Shown piece after piece: positions 1 to 9,780 of a stretch of 64,000 nucleotides of DNA (positions are counted from its first letter, which is position 1; every line of letters begins with the position of its first letter). This DNA comes from Pseudomonas sediminis (GTDB lineage: Bacteria > Pseudomonadota > Gammaproteobacteria > Pseudomonadales > Pseudomonadaceae). The notes beneath the pieces were generated by a model. That model had not been told where the DNA came from. It saw only the letters and a program-made list of their open reading frames with translations, and ran no database searches. The stretch covers positions 806,001 through 870,000 of the forward strand of contig NZ_NIQU01000001.1 in assembly GCF_002741105.1 (NCBI RefSeq), given 5' to 3'. Position numbers and translations under genes: made by a program.

Positions 1-1234
1 TCAGTTGCTCGATCACGACGCCGCCGTACGCCTCGCTGCCGCCAAGCAACTGCAACGCAACACGCCGCCAGCGTTGCTGCCCTTGCTGGAAAGCCGCCTG
101 AGCATGGAAGCCGACGAGAACGTGCGTGACGCCATTACCCTGGCCCTGGCCAATCTGCAGCTGGAGGCCAGCGACCCAGCCGTGCGCCTGGCTGCCGTGG
201 AGCGCCTGGGCAAGACCGGCGACCCGCTGTCCCGCACGCGCCTGCAAAGCCTGCTCGATGGCGAAGAAAGCGATGCTACCGTGCGCGCCGCTGCCGAGCA
301 GAGCCTGGCCCAGGTGAAGAACAAACTGCTGATCGGCGAACTGCTCGGCCAGGCCTTCAGCGGCCTGTCGCTTGGCTCGATCCTGCTGCTCGCAGCGCTG
401 GGCCTGGCCATCACCTTCGGCTTGCTCGGGGTGATCAACATGGCCCACGGCGAAATGCTGATGCTGGGCGCCTACACCACCTACGTGGTGCAGCTGAGCT
501 TCCAACGCCTGGCGCCCGAATACCTCACGCTCTACCCACTGGCTGCGTTGCCGATCGCCTTTCTGGTCACCGCCTGCATCGGCATGGCGCTGGAGCGCAC
601 GGTGATCCGCCATCTCTACGGTCGCCCGCTGGAAACCCTGCTGGCCACCTGGGGAATCAGCCTGATCCTGATCCAGCTGGTACGCGTCACCTTCGGTGCG
701 CAGAACGTCGAAGTGGCCAACCCGGCCTGGCTGTCTGGCGGCATGCAGGTGCTGCCGAACCTGGTGCTGCCGTACAACCGCATCGTCATCATCGGCTTCG
801 CCTTGTTCGTCGTGGTCCTGACCTGGCTGCTGTTGAACAAGACGCGCCTGGGCCTGAACGTGCGCGCGGTAACCCAGAACCGCAACATGGCCGCCTGCTG
901 CGGCGTGCCCACCGGGCGCGTGGACATGATGGCCTTCGGTCTCGGCTCGGGCATCGCCGGCCTCGGCGGCGTGGCCCTGAGCCAGATCGGCAACGTCGGC
1001 CCGGACCTCGGTCAGAGCTACATCATCGACTCCTTCCTGGTGGTGGTACTCGGCGGCGTCGGGCAACTGGCCGGTAGCGTGCTGGCCGCCTTCGGCCTGG
1101 GCGTGGTGAACAAATTCCTCGAGCCGCAGATCGGTGCCGTACTCGGCAAGATCCTCATCCTCGCGCTGATCATTCTGTTCATCCAGAAACGCCCGCAAGG
1201 CCTCTTCGCTCTCAAAGGACGGGTGATCGACTGA
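1..1234 (+). CDS. urtB: Urea ABC transporter permease UrtB (5' truncated by window edge)
   Basis: This is a LIV-I-type inner-membrane permease of the high-affinity urea importer UrtABCDE; the reading frame is already open at base 2, so the true start and signal peptide lie outside the window. The first ~110 visible residues are HEAT-like alanine/leucine-rich repeats (DPAVRLAAVERLG and similar), which are characteristic of the periplasmic N-terminal part of UrtB. They are followed by a BPD_transp_2 membrane domain with the GVINMAHGEMLMLGAY motif. The stop codon overlaps the urtC start by one base (TGATG). UrtC, UrtD and UrtE follow in order, which makes the urea assignment much stronger than a generic branched-chain amino-acid permease. 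Confidence 0.95.
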   Translation, partial: QLLDHDAAVRLAAAKQLQRNTPPALLPLLESRLSMEADENVRDAITLALANLQLEASDPAVRLAAVERLGKTGDPLSRTRLQSLLDGEESDATVRAAAEQSLAQVKNKLLIGELLGQAFSGLSLGSILLLAALGLAITFGLLGVINMAHGEMLMLGAYTTYVVQLSFQRLAPEYLTLYPLAALPIAFLVTACIGMALERTVIRHLYGRPLETLLATWGISLILIQLVRVTFGAQNVEVANPAWLSGGMQVLPNLVLPYNRIVIIGFALFVVVLTWLLLNKTRLGLNVRAVTQNRNMAACCGVPTGRVDMMAFGLGSGIAGLGGVALSQIGNVGPDLGQSYIIDSFLVVVLGGVGQLAGSVLAAFGLGVVNKFLEPQIGAVLGKILILALIILFIQKRPQGLFALKGRVID

Positions 1235-2321
1235 TGACCATGCCACTCAATCAAACGTTGCTGGCCCGCGCCAGCGCCAAGCTCGGCCCGCAGGTTTCGC
1301 TGGCCATCGGCCTGCTGGTGCTGGCCGTGCTGCTGGCCATGCCGCTGCTGCACCTGTTGCCGGCCGACCATGCCCTGCACGTCTCGGCCTATTCGCTGAC
1401 CCTGGTGGGCAAGATCCTCTGCTACGCCATCGTCGCCCTGGCGCTGGATCTGGTCTGGGGCTACGCCGGCATGCTGTCGCTGGGCCACGGCCTATTCTTC
1501 GCCCTCGGCGGCTACGCCATGGGCATGTACCTGATGCGCCAGTCGGCGGGTGACGGCCTGCCAGCGTTCATGAGCTTCCTCGCCTGGAGCGAATTGCCCT
1601 GGTACTGGTACGGCACCTCCAGCTTCCTCTGGGCGATGTGCCTGGTGGTGCTGGCGCCCGGCCTGCTGGCCCTGGTGTTCGGCTTCTTCGCCTTCCGCTC
1701 GCGGATCAAGGGCGTGTACTTCTCGATCATGACCCAGGCGCTGACCTTCGCCGGCATGCTCCTGTTCTTCCGCAACGAAACCGGCTTCGGCGGCAACAAC
1801 GGCTTTACCGGCTTCACCCGCATCCTCGGCTTCGACATCACCGCGCAGAGCACTCGCGCGGCGCTGTTCTTCGCCACCGTGGTGTTGCTGGTGGGCAGCC
1901 TGTACCTGGGCTTTCGCCTGGCACGCAGCAAGTTTGGCCGCGTGCTCACGGCCCTGCGTGACGCCGAGAACCGCCTGATGTTCTGCGGTTACGACCCACG
2001 CGGTTACAAGCTGTTCATCTGGGTGCTGAGCGCAGTGCTGTGCGGCCTGGCCGGCGCGCTGTACGTGCCGCAGGTGGGCATCATCAACCCCAGCGAAATG
2101 GCACCGACGCAGTCCATCGAAGCCGCCGTGTGGGTCGCCCTGGGCGGTCGCGGCACGCTGATCGGCCCGCTGCTTGGTGCCGGGCTGGTGAATGGCATGA
2201 AGAGCTGGTTCACCGTGGCCTTCCCGGAATACTGGCTGTTCGCCCTGGGCGCGCTATTCATCGTCGTCACCCTGTTCCTGCCACGCGGCGTGGTTGGCCT
2301 GCTGCGCAAGGAGAAGGATCA

Positions 2322-2325
<4 letters not shown>
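1234..2325 (+). CDS. urtC: Urea ABC transporter permease UrtC
   Basis: This is the second membrane subunit of the urea importer, 363 residues and a LivM-type permease with about 8-10 hydrophobic segments. Family motifs are visible: the GYAGMLSLGHGLFFALGGYAMG segment (residues ~85-106) and, near the C-terminus, a region for contact with the ATPases (FGRVLTALRDAENR). The start overlaps the urtB stop by one base and the stop overlaps urtD by four, so translation is coupled. The position between UrtB and two ATPases decides in favour of urea over branched-chain amino acids. Confidence 0.95.
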
Positions 2326-3164
<839 letters not shown>

Positions 3165-3168
3165 CAGT

Positions 3169-3230
3169 CGGTGCGCACGGCGCACCCTACCCGGCGCGGC
3201 TTATCCCGTAGGGTGCGCCGCGCGCACCGC
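3169..3230. repeat. REP-like inverted pair, family A (GTAGGGTGCGC type), inside the urt operon
   Basis: Two copies of a ~20-base palindromic unit face each other: GTGCGCACGGCGCACCCTAC, then GTAGGGTGCGCCGCGCGCAC. Related units occur at 8976, 15922, 27915 and 46888. The pair fills the urtD-urtE gap and could form a stem in the mRNA. Confidence 0.8.
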
Positions 3231-3248
3231 ATGTTTAAGGACATCGAT

Positions 3249-3947
3249 ATGCTACAAGTCCAACAACTCCACCAGTATTACGGCGGCAGCCACATCCTCC
3301 GTGGCCTGTCGTTCGACGTGAAAGTCGGCGAAGTCACCTGCTTGCTCGGCCGCAACGGTGTGGGCAAGACCACTCTACTCAAATGCCTGATGGGCCTGAT
3401 TCCGGCCAAGGACGGTAGCGTGCAATGGGAAGGTAAACCCATCACCGCTTTCAAACCTCACCAGCGCGTACACGCTGGTATCGCCTACGTGCCCCAGGGT
3501 CGCGAGATCTTCGGCCGCCTGACGGTGGAAGAGAACCTGCTGATGGGCCTGTCACGTTTTCCCGGCAGCCAGGCCAAGGCCGTGCCGGAATTCATCTACG
3601 AGCTGTTCCCGGTGCTGCGCGAGATGAAGCATCGCCGTGGCGGCGACCTGTCCGGTGGCCAGCAGCAACAGCTGGCCATCGGTCGCGCCCTGGCCAGCCA
3701 GCCGCGCCTGTTGATCCTCGACGAGCCCACCGAAGGTATCCAACCCTCGGTGATCAAGGAGATTGGCGTGGTGATCAAGAAGCTCGCCGCTCGCGGCGAC
3801 ATGGCCATCCTGCTGGTGGAGCAGTTCTACGACTTCGCTGCCGAGCTGGCCGACCAGTACCTGGTGATGAGCCGTGGCGAGATCGTCCAGCAAGGCCGTG
3901 GCGAGAACATGGAAACCGAAGGGGTACGCGGGTTGGTAGCGATCTGA
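3249..3947 (+). CDS. urtE: Urea ABC transporter ATP-binding protein UrtE
   Basis: This is the second ATPase of the urea importer (LivF type, 232 residues): Walker A GRNGVGKTT, signature LSGGQQQQLAIG, Walker B LLILDEPTEG. The frame is open upstream to 3171, but I start at ATG 3249 (MLQVQQLHQYYGG). AAGGA lies about eight bases before it, and the upstream codons derive from the inserted palindromic repeat. Urea presumably passes from UrtA (outside the window) through UrtBC at the expense of ATP hydrolysed by UrtDE. Confidence 0.95.
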   Translation: MLQVQQLHQYYGGSHILRGLSFDVKVGEVTCLLGRNGVGKTTLLKCLMGLIPAKDGSVQWEGKPITAFKPHQRVHAGIAYVPQGREIFGRLTVEENLLMGLSRFPGSQAKAVPEFIYELFPVLREMKHRRGGDLSGGQQQQLAIGRALASQPRLLILDEPTEGIQPSVIKEIGVVIKKLAARGDMAILLVEQFYDFAAELADQYLVMSRGEIVQQGRGENMETEGVRGLVAI

Positions 3948-3955
3948 TGCGGAAC

Positions 3956-4022
3956 GTAGGGCGGGTGTAACCCGCCAGAAATATCCTGGGGCGTCAATTG
4001 GTGGGCTGAAGCCCACCCTACG
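3956..4022. repeat. REP-like inverted pair, family B (GTAGGGCGGGTG type)
   Basis: GTAGGGCGGGTGTAACCCGCC-type unit at the left and a diverged inverse unit ending GCCCACCCTACG at the right. It lies between the convergent urtE and aldolase genes and belongs to the same family as the palindromes around the RAYT gene at 17807-18352. Confidence 0.75.
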
Positions 4023-4027
4023 CTGCC

Positions 4028-4813
4028 CTACTCCGCGAAATCCGAACCCTCGCGCAGCAACTGGCGTTTCACGCTCTCAAGATGCAGGTACGCACTTTCG
4101 GCGTTGCCCTGCAGCATCTGCCGGCACGCCGCACTGGCAATCGCCGGTGCCACCGCTTTCAGCGGCCGACCGCTGGCCATGGCCTTGAGCTGCACTTCGG
4201 CGGCGCGCTCCAGGTAGTAGAGGTCGTCCCAAGCTTCGGCAATGCTCGGCCCCAGCACCAGGGGGCCATGGTTCTTCAGCATCACCACATCGGCATCACC
4301 TGCCGCACGGGCGATGCGCTCGCCCTCGGCGTAGTTCAGGGCAAGGCCCTGATAATCCTCATCCACCGCCAGACGCTCATAGAACTTCAACGCCGTCTGC
4401 CCGGTCCAGACGAAGGGCTCGCCCTCCAGCATGCACAGTGCCGTGGCGTTGGGCATATGGGTGTGGAACGCTGCCGTGGCGCGTGGGTTGAGACGGTGCA
4501 ACTGGGCGTGGATAAAGAACGCCGTGGCCTCCGGGCGGCCCTCGCCCAGCACCACGCGCCCGTCAAAATCGCAGATCAGCAGCGACGAGGCCGTGACCTC
4601 GGCAAAGGCCAGACCATAAGGGTTGACCAGAAACAGCTCCGGCCGCCCCGGCACCACCACGGAAAAATGATTGCAGATGCCCTCGCCCATGCCGAGCCTC
4701 GCCGCCATGCGAAAGCAGGCGGCCAGGTCGATACGCGCCTGGACGATCTCGGCGCTGTTCAGGCCCTCTGTGGACGCCAGCGGAGCGGTGTTGATTTCGA
4801 ATGCGTGGGCCAT
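4028..4813 (-). CDS. Class II aldolase/adducin family protein
   Basis: The product is a 261-residue cytoplasmic protein of the class II aldolase/adducin fold (fuculose-phosphate aldolase relatives), which use a divalent metal bound by histidines. Visible elements are AFHTHMPNATALC in the middle and MLKNHGPLVLG further on, the usual metal-site histidines, plus ICNHFSVVVPG near the N-terminus. I start it at 4813 (MAHAFEIN) because AGGAG lies just upstream; the longer frame to 4942 is not typical. It is divergent from an aminotransferase gene. The substrate cannot be read from sequence. Confidence 0.85.
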   Translation of the reverse strand: MAHAFEINTAPLASTEGLNSAEIVQARIDLAACFRMAARLGMGEGICNHFSVVVPGRPELFLVNPYGLAFAEVTASSLLICDFDGRVVLGEGRPEATAFFIHAQLHRLNPRATAAFHTHMPNATALCMLEGEPFVWTGQTALKFYERLAVDEDYQGLALNYAEGERIARAAGDADVVMLKNHGPLVLGPSIAEAWDDLYYLERAAEVQLKAMASGRPLKAVAPAIASAACRQMLQGNAESAYLHLESVKRQLLREGSDFAE

Positions 4814-4995
4814 GGTTTCACTCCTGAAAACGGATGCCTCCAGCCTAGCCTGTACACACCAAGCGCCTAGGGACAGTTGCCCGATGTCGGCGAGCCAGAC
4901 GCGCTGACCCGGCCATTTCCGGCATCTGGCCCTACGGCACACGGCCGCTTTGTTCCTATGGTGCAGCCATCCGCAACGACCAGCCCGAGGTCATC

Positions 4996-6315
4996 ATGAG
5001 CACACCGATCAGCAACCAGTACGTCCACGATCTGGATCGCCAGCACGTCTTCCATTCCTGGTCGACCCAGGGCGCCCTCAACCCGCTGGTGATCGCCGGC
5101 GGCGAGGGCTGCACGCTGTGGGACTACGACGGCAAACGCTACCTCGACTTCAGCAGCCAGCTGGTCAACACCAACATCGGCCACCAGCATCCAAAGGTGA
5201 TCGCCGCCATCCAGGAACAGGCCGGCAGCCTGGTGACCATCGCCCCGGCCACCGCCAACCTGATGCGTGGCGAAGCGGCCAAGCGCATCCTCGCCCGCGC
5301 GCCGGCCGGTTTCTCCAAGGTGTTCTTCACCAACGCCGGCGCCGATGCCAACGAGAACGCCATGCGCATGGCGCGCCTGTACACCGGTCGCGACAAGATC
5401 CTCTCCGCCTACCGCTCCTACCATGGCAGCACTGGCGCGGCCATCGTCGCCACCGGTGACCCGCGCCGTGTGCCCAACGAATACGCCCGTGGCCATGTGC
5501 ACTTCTTCAACCCCTACCTGTACCGCACCGAGTTCAATGCGGCGAACGAAGAAGAAGAATGCGCGCGTGCCCTGCAGCACCTACGCCGGGTCATCGAATG
5601 CGAGGGGCCGGGCGCCATCGCCGCCATCCTGCTGGAGAGCATTCCCGGCACCGCCGGCATCCTCGTACCGCCAAAGGGCTATATGCAGGGCGTGCGCAAG
5701 TTGGCCGACGAGTTCGGCATTCTGCTGATCTGCGATGAAGTGATGGCCGGTTTCGGCCGCACCGGCAGTTGGTTGGCGCTCGAGCACTTCGACGTGGTGC
5801 CGGACCTGATCGTCTTCGCCAAGGGCGTCAACTCCGGCTACGTACCGGCCGGTGGCGTGATGATTTCCAAGCCGATCTGCGAGCACTTCGACAACCACTT
5901 CTTCCCCGGCGGCCTGACCTACTCCGGGCACCCGCTGGCCATGGCCGCCATCGTCGCCACCCTGGATGCGATGAGCGAAGAAGGTATGGTGGAGAACGCC
6001 CGTGATATCGGCGCACAAGTACTCGGCCCGGGCCTGCAGAAGCTGGCCGGGCGCTACCCGATAATCGGCGAGGCGCGTGGCGTCGGCCTGTTCTGGGCGC
6101 TGGAATTCGTCAGCGACGTACAGAAGAAAACGCCGATGCCGGCGCCAGTGATGCAGGAAATGAAGGCGGCGCTGACCGCGCGCGGGCTGCTCAGCTTCGT
6201 GGTAGAGAACCGCATCCATGTGGTGCCACCGTGCATCGTCAGCGCCGCGCAGGTAAACGAGGCGCTGGCGATCTTCGATGAAGTGTTCGCCCTGTTCGCG
6301 CCGCGCTTTGCCTGA
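4996..6315 (+). CDS. Class III (PLP-dependent) aminotransferase
   Basis: This 439-residue fold-type I aminotransferase belongs to the omega-amino acid/amine:pyruvate or 4-aminobutyrate group. Visible elements are the N-terminal LWDYDGKRYLDF motif, FTNAGADANENAMRMAR (phosphate-cup region), LLICDEVMAGFGRTG with the PLP-binding aspartate, and FAKGVNSGYVPAGG with the Schiff-base lysine. GAGG lies six bases before ATG 4996. It is transcribed towards a MocR regulator gene and near a polar amino-acid ABC transporter, which suggests catabolism of an amino donor taken up by that transporter. The exact donor is unknown. Confidence 0.9.
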   Translation: MSTPISNQYVHDLDRQHVFHSWSTQGALNPLVIAGGEGCTLWDYDGKRYLDFSSQLVNTNIGHQHPKVIAAIQEQAGSLVTIAPATANLMRGEAAKRILARAPAGFSKVFFTNAGADANENAMRMARLYTGRDKILSAYRSYHGSTGAAIVATGDPRRVPNEYARGHVHFFNPYLYRTEFNAANEEEECARALQHLRRVIECEGPGAIAAILLESIPGTAGILVPPKGYMQGVRKLADEFGILLICDEVMAGFGRTGSWLALEHFDVVPDLIVFAKGVNSGYVPAGGVMISKPICEHFDNHFFPGGLTYSGHPLAMAAIVATLDAMSEEGMVENARDIGAQVLGPGLQKLAGRYPIIGEARGVGLFWALEFVSDVQKKTPMPAPVMQEMKAALTARGLLSFVVENRIHVVPPCIVSAAQVNEALAIFDEVFALFAPRFA

Positions 6316-6320
6316 TAACC

Positions 6321-6385
6321 GTCGCGGCTAAAGCCCCTCCCACAGAGTCACGGAGCACTTGTGCGAGGGGCTCTAGCCGCGAACG
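6321..6385. repeat. Long inverted repeat between convergent genes (GCGGCTAAAGCCCCTC type)
   Basis: The arms CGCGGCTAAAGCCCCTC (6323-6339) and GAGGGGCTCTAGCCGCG (6365-6381) pair almost completely, leaving a 25-base loop. No T-run follows, so it is a REP-type palindrome that could still act as a bidirectional transcription barrier. A related element lies at 54808. Confidence 0.75.
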
Positions 6386-6389
6386 TCTT

Positions 6390-7883
6390 TCACAACCCCG
6401 CCAATACCTCCCCCAGCTTCTGCACGCCCGGCCGAATACGCTCGGCATCGATGGCGTGAAAACCCAGTCGCATGAAATTCTTCGGCGCCTCGCCATCACC
6501 GAGGAAGAACTGCGCCCCGGACTCGATCAGCACGCTCTGCTGCGCCGCCGCCCAGGCCAGGCGCTGAGTATCGACTCCTCGTGGCGCGGCCAGCCAGCAG
6601 GCGCTGGCACCTGGGCTGCCCATCGGCTGGCAGTCGCTCAGGTCACTGCGCAGCGCCTGGTAGAGCAGCTCGCGGCGGCGGCAATGTTCCTCGCGAAAGC
6701 GCCGCAGGTGCGCGTCGTAATGCCCCTGGGCGAGGAAGTCGGCGAGCATGCGCTGGTTGTTCAACGGCGGATGGCGGTACATCAGCCGGCGCAGGGCGCG
6801 CAGTTCGTCGATCAGCTCGGCGTCGGCCACCATGTAACCGATCCGCAGCCCAGGTGAGAAGGCCTTGGACAGGCTGCTCAGGTAGATCACCCGGCCGCTG
6901 CTGTCGCTGGCTTTGAGTGCCGGCAGCGGGTGGTTGTCGAGGTTGAATTCGGCGTCGTAGTCGTCCTCGATCAGCACCTGGTCGTGCTCGCGAATCTGCC
7001 GCAGCAGTTGTTCGCGCCGCGCCGCGCTCATCGCCACGCCGGTGGGTACCTGATGCCCCGGCGTTACGTAGAGGTACTGGCAGTCATCCAGACGCCGGTC
7101 CACCACCAGGCCCTGATCGTCGACATCCTGCAGGTGCACCTTGGCGCCGTGAATGTCGAAGATGCTCGCCGCATCGCGAAAGCCAGGGTTCTCCACGCCA
7201 ACGCGCACACCGCGCGCCATCAGCAGGCTGGCCAGCAGATAGAGCGCGTTCTGCGAACCGAGGGTCACCAGAATTTCGTCGGCACGCGCCCAGATACCGC
7301 GCTTGGGCAGCACGCGGGTGCGCAGCTGCTCGATCAGTTGCTCATCGTCTCGGTCGAAACGGTCGCCCAGCCACAGCTGGTCGCGCTCACCACTGAGGTT
7401 TTTGCGCGACACCTCGCGCCAGCGCTCCAGTGGGAACAGCTCGCTGATCGGCTGGCCGTAGATGAAGGGGTAGGTGAAGCGGCTCCAGTTACTTGGGCGC
7501 AGCACGCCGTGCTTCAAACTGGGCTGCATGCGAAAGCGCGCGGCCCAATCCGGGGCAGTGGCGGCGCTGCTGTCATCGGACGGTTCCGGTTTTCGCAGCG
7601 GCGTCATGCGCAATACGGCATCGGTCTGCCCGCAGTAATCGGGGTGCAGGTAATAGCCGCTGCGCGGGCGGCTGACCAGGTAGCCGTTGTCGAGCAGGCT
7701 CTCATACACCAGCGCCACGGTGTTGCGCGAGACCGACAGTTGCTGGGACAGCTTGCGGCACGACGGCAGTGGCTCGTCGGCCGGGAAACCGCCGCCAAGA
7801 ATGGCCGACACCAGCGACTCGCGAAGCTGCTCCTGAAGGCCGCGCTGACGGTCGAAATCAAGATGGTAAAAGTGATCGATCAT
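6390..7883 (-). CDS. MocR/GntR-family PLP-dependent transcriptional regulator
   Basis: This 497-residue protein has an N-terminal GntR winged helix-turn-helix (about residues 10-80, including LPSCRKLSQQLSVSRNTV) fused to a class I aminotransferase-like domain, the MocR architecture. The PLP lysine is probably in SSLSKAFSPGLRIGY. Start 7883 (MIDHFYHLDF) has GGAGG five bases before it. It is divergent from a polar amino-acid ABC transporter operon and convergent with an aminotransferase gene, so it probably senses an amino compound through its PLP domain and controls one or both. Regulator and target assignments are inferences from position. Confidence 0.9.
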   Translation of the reverse strand: MIDHFYHLDFDRQRGLQEQLRESLVSAILGGGFPADEPLPSCRKLSQQLSVSRNTVALVYESLLDNGYLVSRPRSGYYLHPDYCGQTDAVLRMTPLRKPEPSDDSSAATAPDWAARFRMQPSLKHGVLRPSNWSRFTYPFIYGQPISELFPLERWREVSRKNLSGERDQLWLGDRFDRDDEQLIEQLRTRVLPKRGIWARADEILVTLGSQNALYLLASLLMARGVRVGVENPGFRDAASIFDIHGAKVHLQDVDDQGLVVDRRLDDCQYLYVTPGHQVPTGVAMSAARREQLLRQIREHDQVLIEDDYDAEFNLDNHPLPALKASDSSGRVIYLSSLSKAFSPGLRIGYMVADAELIDELRALRRLMYRHPPLNNQRMLADFLAQGHYDAHLRRFREEHCRRRELLYQALRSDLSDCQPMGSPGASACWLAAPRGVDTQRLAWAAAQQSVLIESGAQFFLGDGEAPKNFMRLGFHAIDAERIRPGVQKLGEVLAGL

Positions 7884-7941
7884 GGCGCCCTCCAACAGCC
7901 AAACAACCCTGTGATGTAGCAAGTAGCGCGCCACTGTCGCT

Positions 7942-7962
7942 GGCCAGAACAAAGGCCGGAAC
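7942..7962. promoter_or_regulatory. Candidate MocR operator: two direct repeats
   Basis: GGCCAGAAC (7942-7950) and GGCCGGAAC (7954-7962) are direct repeats with a 12-base period in the 176-base region between the MocR gene and the ABC operon. MocR proteins often bind direct repeats in such divergent regions. Assignment is by position only. Confidence 0.3.
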
Positions 7963-8059
7963 TGCCCCTATCGCCGGCTCGTCAGGCGTCTCTAAGGTGA
8001 AAACCAAACCGCCGCCGAGCGGCCTGGACAACCCTTGTCGACACCTCTGGAGCACGCCC

Positions 8060-8941
8060 ATGAAGCCATCGAAAACCGATTCCAAACCCTTCGGCCTGCT
8101 GCGCAAGCTGGCCCTGGCCAGTTGCCTGGTCGGCGCCTCGCTGAGCGCCCACGCCGACCTCGACGACATCAAGTCCAAGGGCGTGATGACTGTTGCCACC
8201 GAGGATGACTACGCGCCGTTCAACTTCATCGTCGACGGCAAACCGGAAGGGTTCCACAAGGAGCTGCTCGAAGACCTGAAGACCTATGCCAAGGCCCAGG
8301 GCTTCGATGTGAAGCAGGAAATCCTGCCCTGGACCGGCCTGCTCGCCTCGGTTTCGTCCGGCCAGTACGACATGGCCTTCACCGGCGCCCTGGTCACCGA
8401 CGACCGCCTGCGCGTGTTCAACTTCGCCCCGCCCTTCGCCTCGGCGCAGCACTTCTACGTCAAGCGCGCAGGCGATGACAGCCTCAGCGATATCGCCAGC
8501 CTGTGCGGTAAGACCGTCGGCCTGCAGGCCGGCAGCGCTCTGCTCGCGCGCCTGCCGGAGCTGAAGAAGATGATGGAGGCCGAGGGTTGCAAGATCGGCA
8601 AGGTCACCGAATACCCGTCCTACCCGGAGGCCTACGCCGACCTGGCCAACGGCCGCCTGGACTACGTGATCAACGCGCTGATTTCGGTCAACGACCTGGT
8701 CAAGACCCGTGGCGACACCTTCGCCAAGGGCATTGCCGTGTCCGGTGATGGTTTCGCCGCCTGGCCAGTACCCAAGAACAGCCCCGAGCTGCTGGAGTTC
8801 CTCACCGGCTTCATGACCGAAGTTCGCGACAGCGGCCGCCTGGCCGAGCTGCAGACCAAGTGGTTCGGCGAAGCCTTCCCAGCCATGCCCAAGGAGCCGA
8901 TCACCAAGGTCGAGCAGTTCCACGAACTGGCCGGCATGTGA
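8060..8941 (+). CDS. Polar amino-acid ABC transporter periplasmic binding protein
   Basis: This is a family 3 solute-binding protein (SBP_bac_3) of 293 residues. An N-terminal signal peptide ends near SLSAHA-DLDDI, and the typical opening DIKSKGVMTVATEDDYAPFNF follows. I use ATG 8060, with TGGAG eight bases upstream; the longer open frame from 7769 has no family match. Two permeases and an ATPase follow in the same direction, giving a complete importer. The ligand is probably an amino acid or amine, considering the neighbouring aminotransferase and MocR gene. Confidence 0.92.
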   Translation: MKPSKTDSKPFGLLRKLALASCLVGASLSAHADLDDIKSKGVMTVATEDDYAPFNFIVDGKPEGFHKELLEDLKTYAKAQGFDVKQEILPWTGLLASVSSGQYDMAFTGALVTDDRLRVFNFAPPFASAQHFYVKRAGDDSLSDIASLCGKTVGLQAGSALLARLPELKKMMEAEGCKIGKVTEYPSYPEAYADLANGRLDYVINALISVNDLVKTRGDTFAKGIAVSGDGFAAWPVPKNSPELLEFLTGFMTEVRDSGRLAELQTKWFGEAFPAMPKEPITKVEQFHELAGM

Positions 8942-8975
8942 CAGCGGGCTGCGGCCAGGTCTCTGACATGGCCGC

Positions 8976-9038
8976 GTAGGGTGCGCTGCGCACCAGCGTA
9001 AATGGTGCCAGCACCTCGGTGCGCACGGCACACCCTAC
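8976..9038. repeat. REP-like inverted pair, family A
   Basis: GTAGGGTGCGCTGCGCACC is followed after ~25 bases by the inverse unit GTGCGCACGGCACACCCTAC. It lies between the binding-protein gene and the first permease gene, where a stem-loop could lower downstream expression or protect the upstream message. Confidence 0.75.
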
Positions 9039-9128
9039 ATGCTCATCGCCAACGCACTGCCGTCTATCAGGGCCTGCTCTGGCCCTGACCTTGCTTGCAA
9101 CACCCCATCCCCTTCCCTGGAGCCCGAC

Positions 9129-9770
9129 ATGAACGGACAAGCCTGGTTATTGCTGCTCGAAGGCGCCTGGACGACTCTGTGGATCTCCTCGATCGCCATT
9201 GCCCTGGGCGTCGTCATCGGCCTGGGTATCGCCCTGCTGCGCATGGCGCGCATTCCCTTCGTGGAACAGGCGCTGGTGCTCTACGTGAGCCTTGCGCGCG
9301 CCACACCGCTGGTCACCCTGGTGCTGTTCATCTTTCTCTCGGCGCCGACCTTCGGCCTGGCCATGGATCGCAACACGGCAGCGATCCTTGCCCTCACCCT
9401 GAATACCGCGGCCTTCAACGCCGAAGTGTGGCGCACAGCCTTCATCAGTTTTTCCCGCGAGCAGAAGGAAGCGGCGCTGGCCTGCGGCATGACCAACGGC
9501 GTGTTCTTCCGCCGCATCATGCTGCCGCAGATGATCACCAGCAGCCTGCCCGGCCTGGTCAACGAGATGTCCTTCCTGATCAAGAGCAGCCCGGCCATCG
9601 CGGTAATCGGCATCGTCGATCTGACCCGCGTGACCAACCGCATCAGCGCCGTGACCTACGAGCCGCTGCCACCGATTCTCGCCGCTGCCCTGCTGTACAT
9701 GCTGATCATCGGCGTGCTGCTCAAGGTGCAGGCCATCGCCGAGAAAAAAGCCAACCGACTGGCCATGTGA
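9129..9770 (+). CDS. Amino-acid ABC transporter permease (first)
   Basis: This 213-residue HisM/GlnP-type permease begins at ATG 9129 (MNGQAWLLLLEGAW). It has about five hydrophobic spans and the conserved EAA-type cytoplasmic loop around EQKEAALACGMTNGVFFRRIMLPQ. The open frame continues upstream to 9039, but that part is the palindromic repeat and lacks membrane character. It is followed ten bases later by a second permease, so the transporter core is a heterodimer. Confidence 0.92.
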   Translation: MNGQAWLLLLEGAWTTLWISSIAIALGVVIGLGIALLRMARIPFVEQALVLYVSLARATPLVTLVLFIFLSAPTFGLAMDRNTAAILALTLNTAAFNAEVWRTAFISFSREQKEAALACGMTNGVFFRRIMLPQMITSSLPGLVNEMSFLIKSSPAIAVIGIVDLTRVTNRISAVTYEPLPPILAAALLYMLIIGVLLKVQAIAEKKANRLAM

Positions 9771-9780
9771 GGACGCGACC

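Noticed and set aside
6321..6385. Rho-independent terminator
   Set aside because: The hairpin has no T-run, and the same sequence type recurs elsewhere (54808), so it is better called a palindromic repeat.
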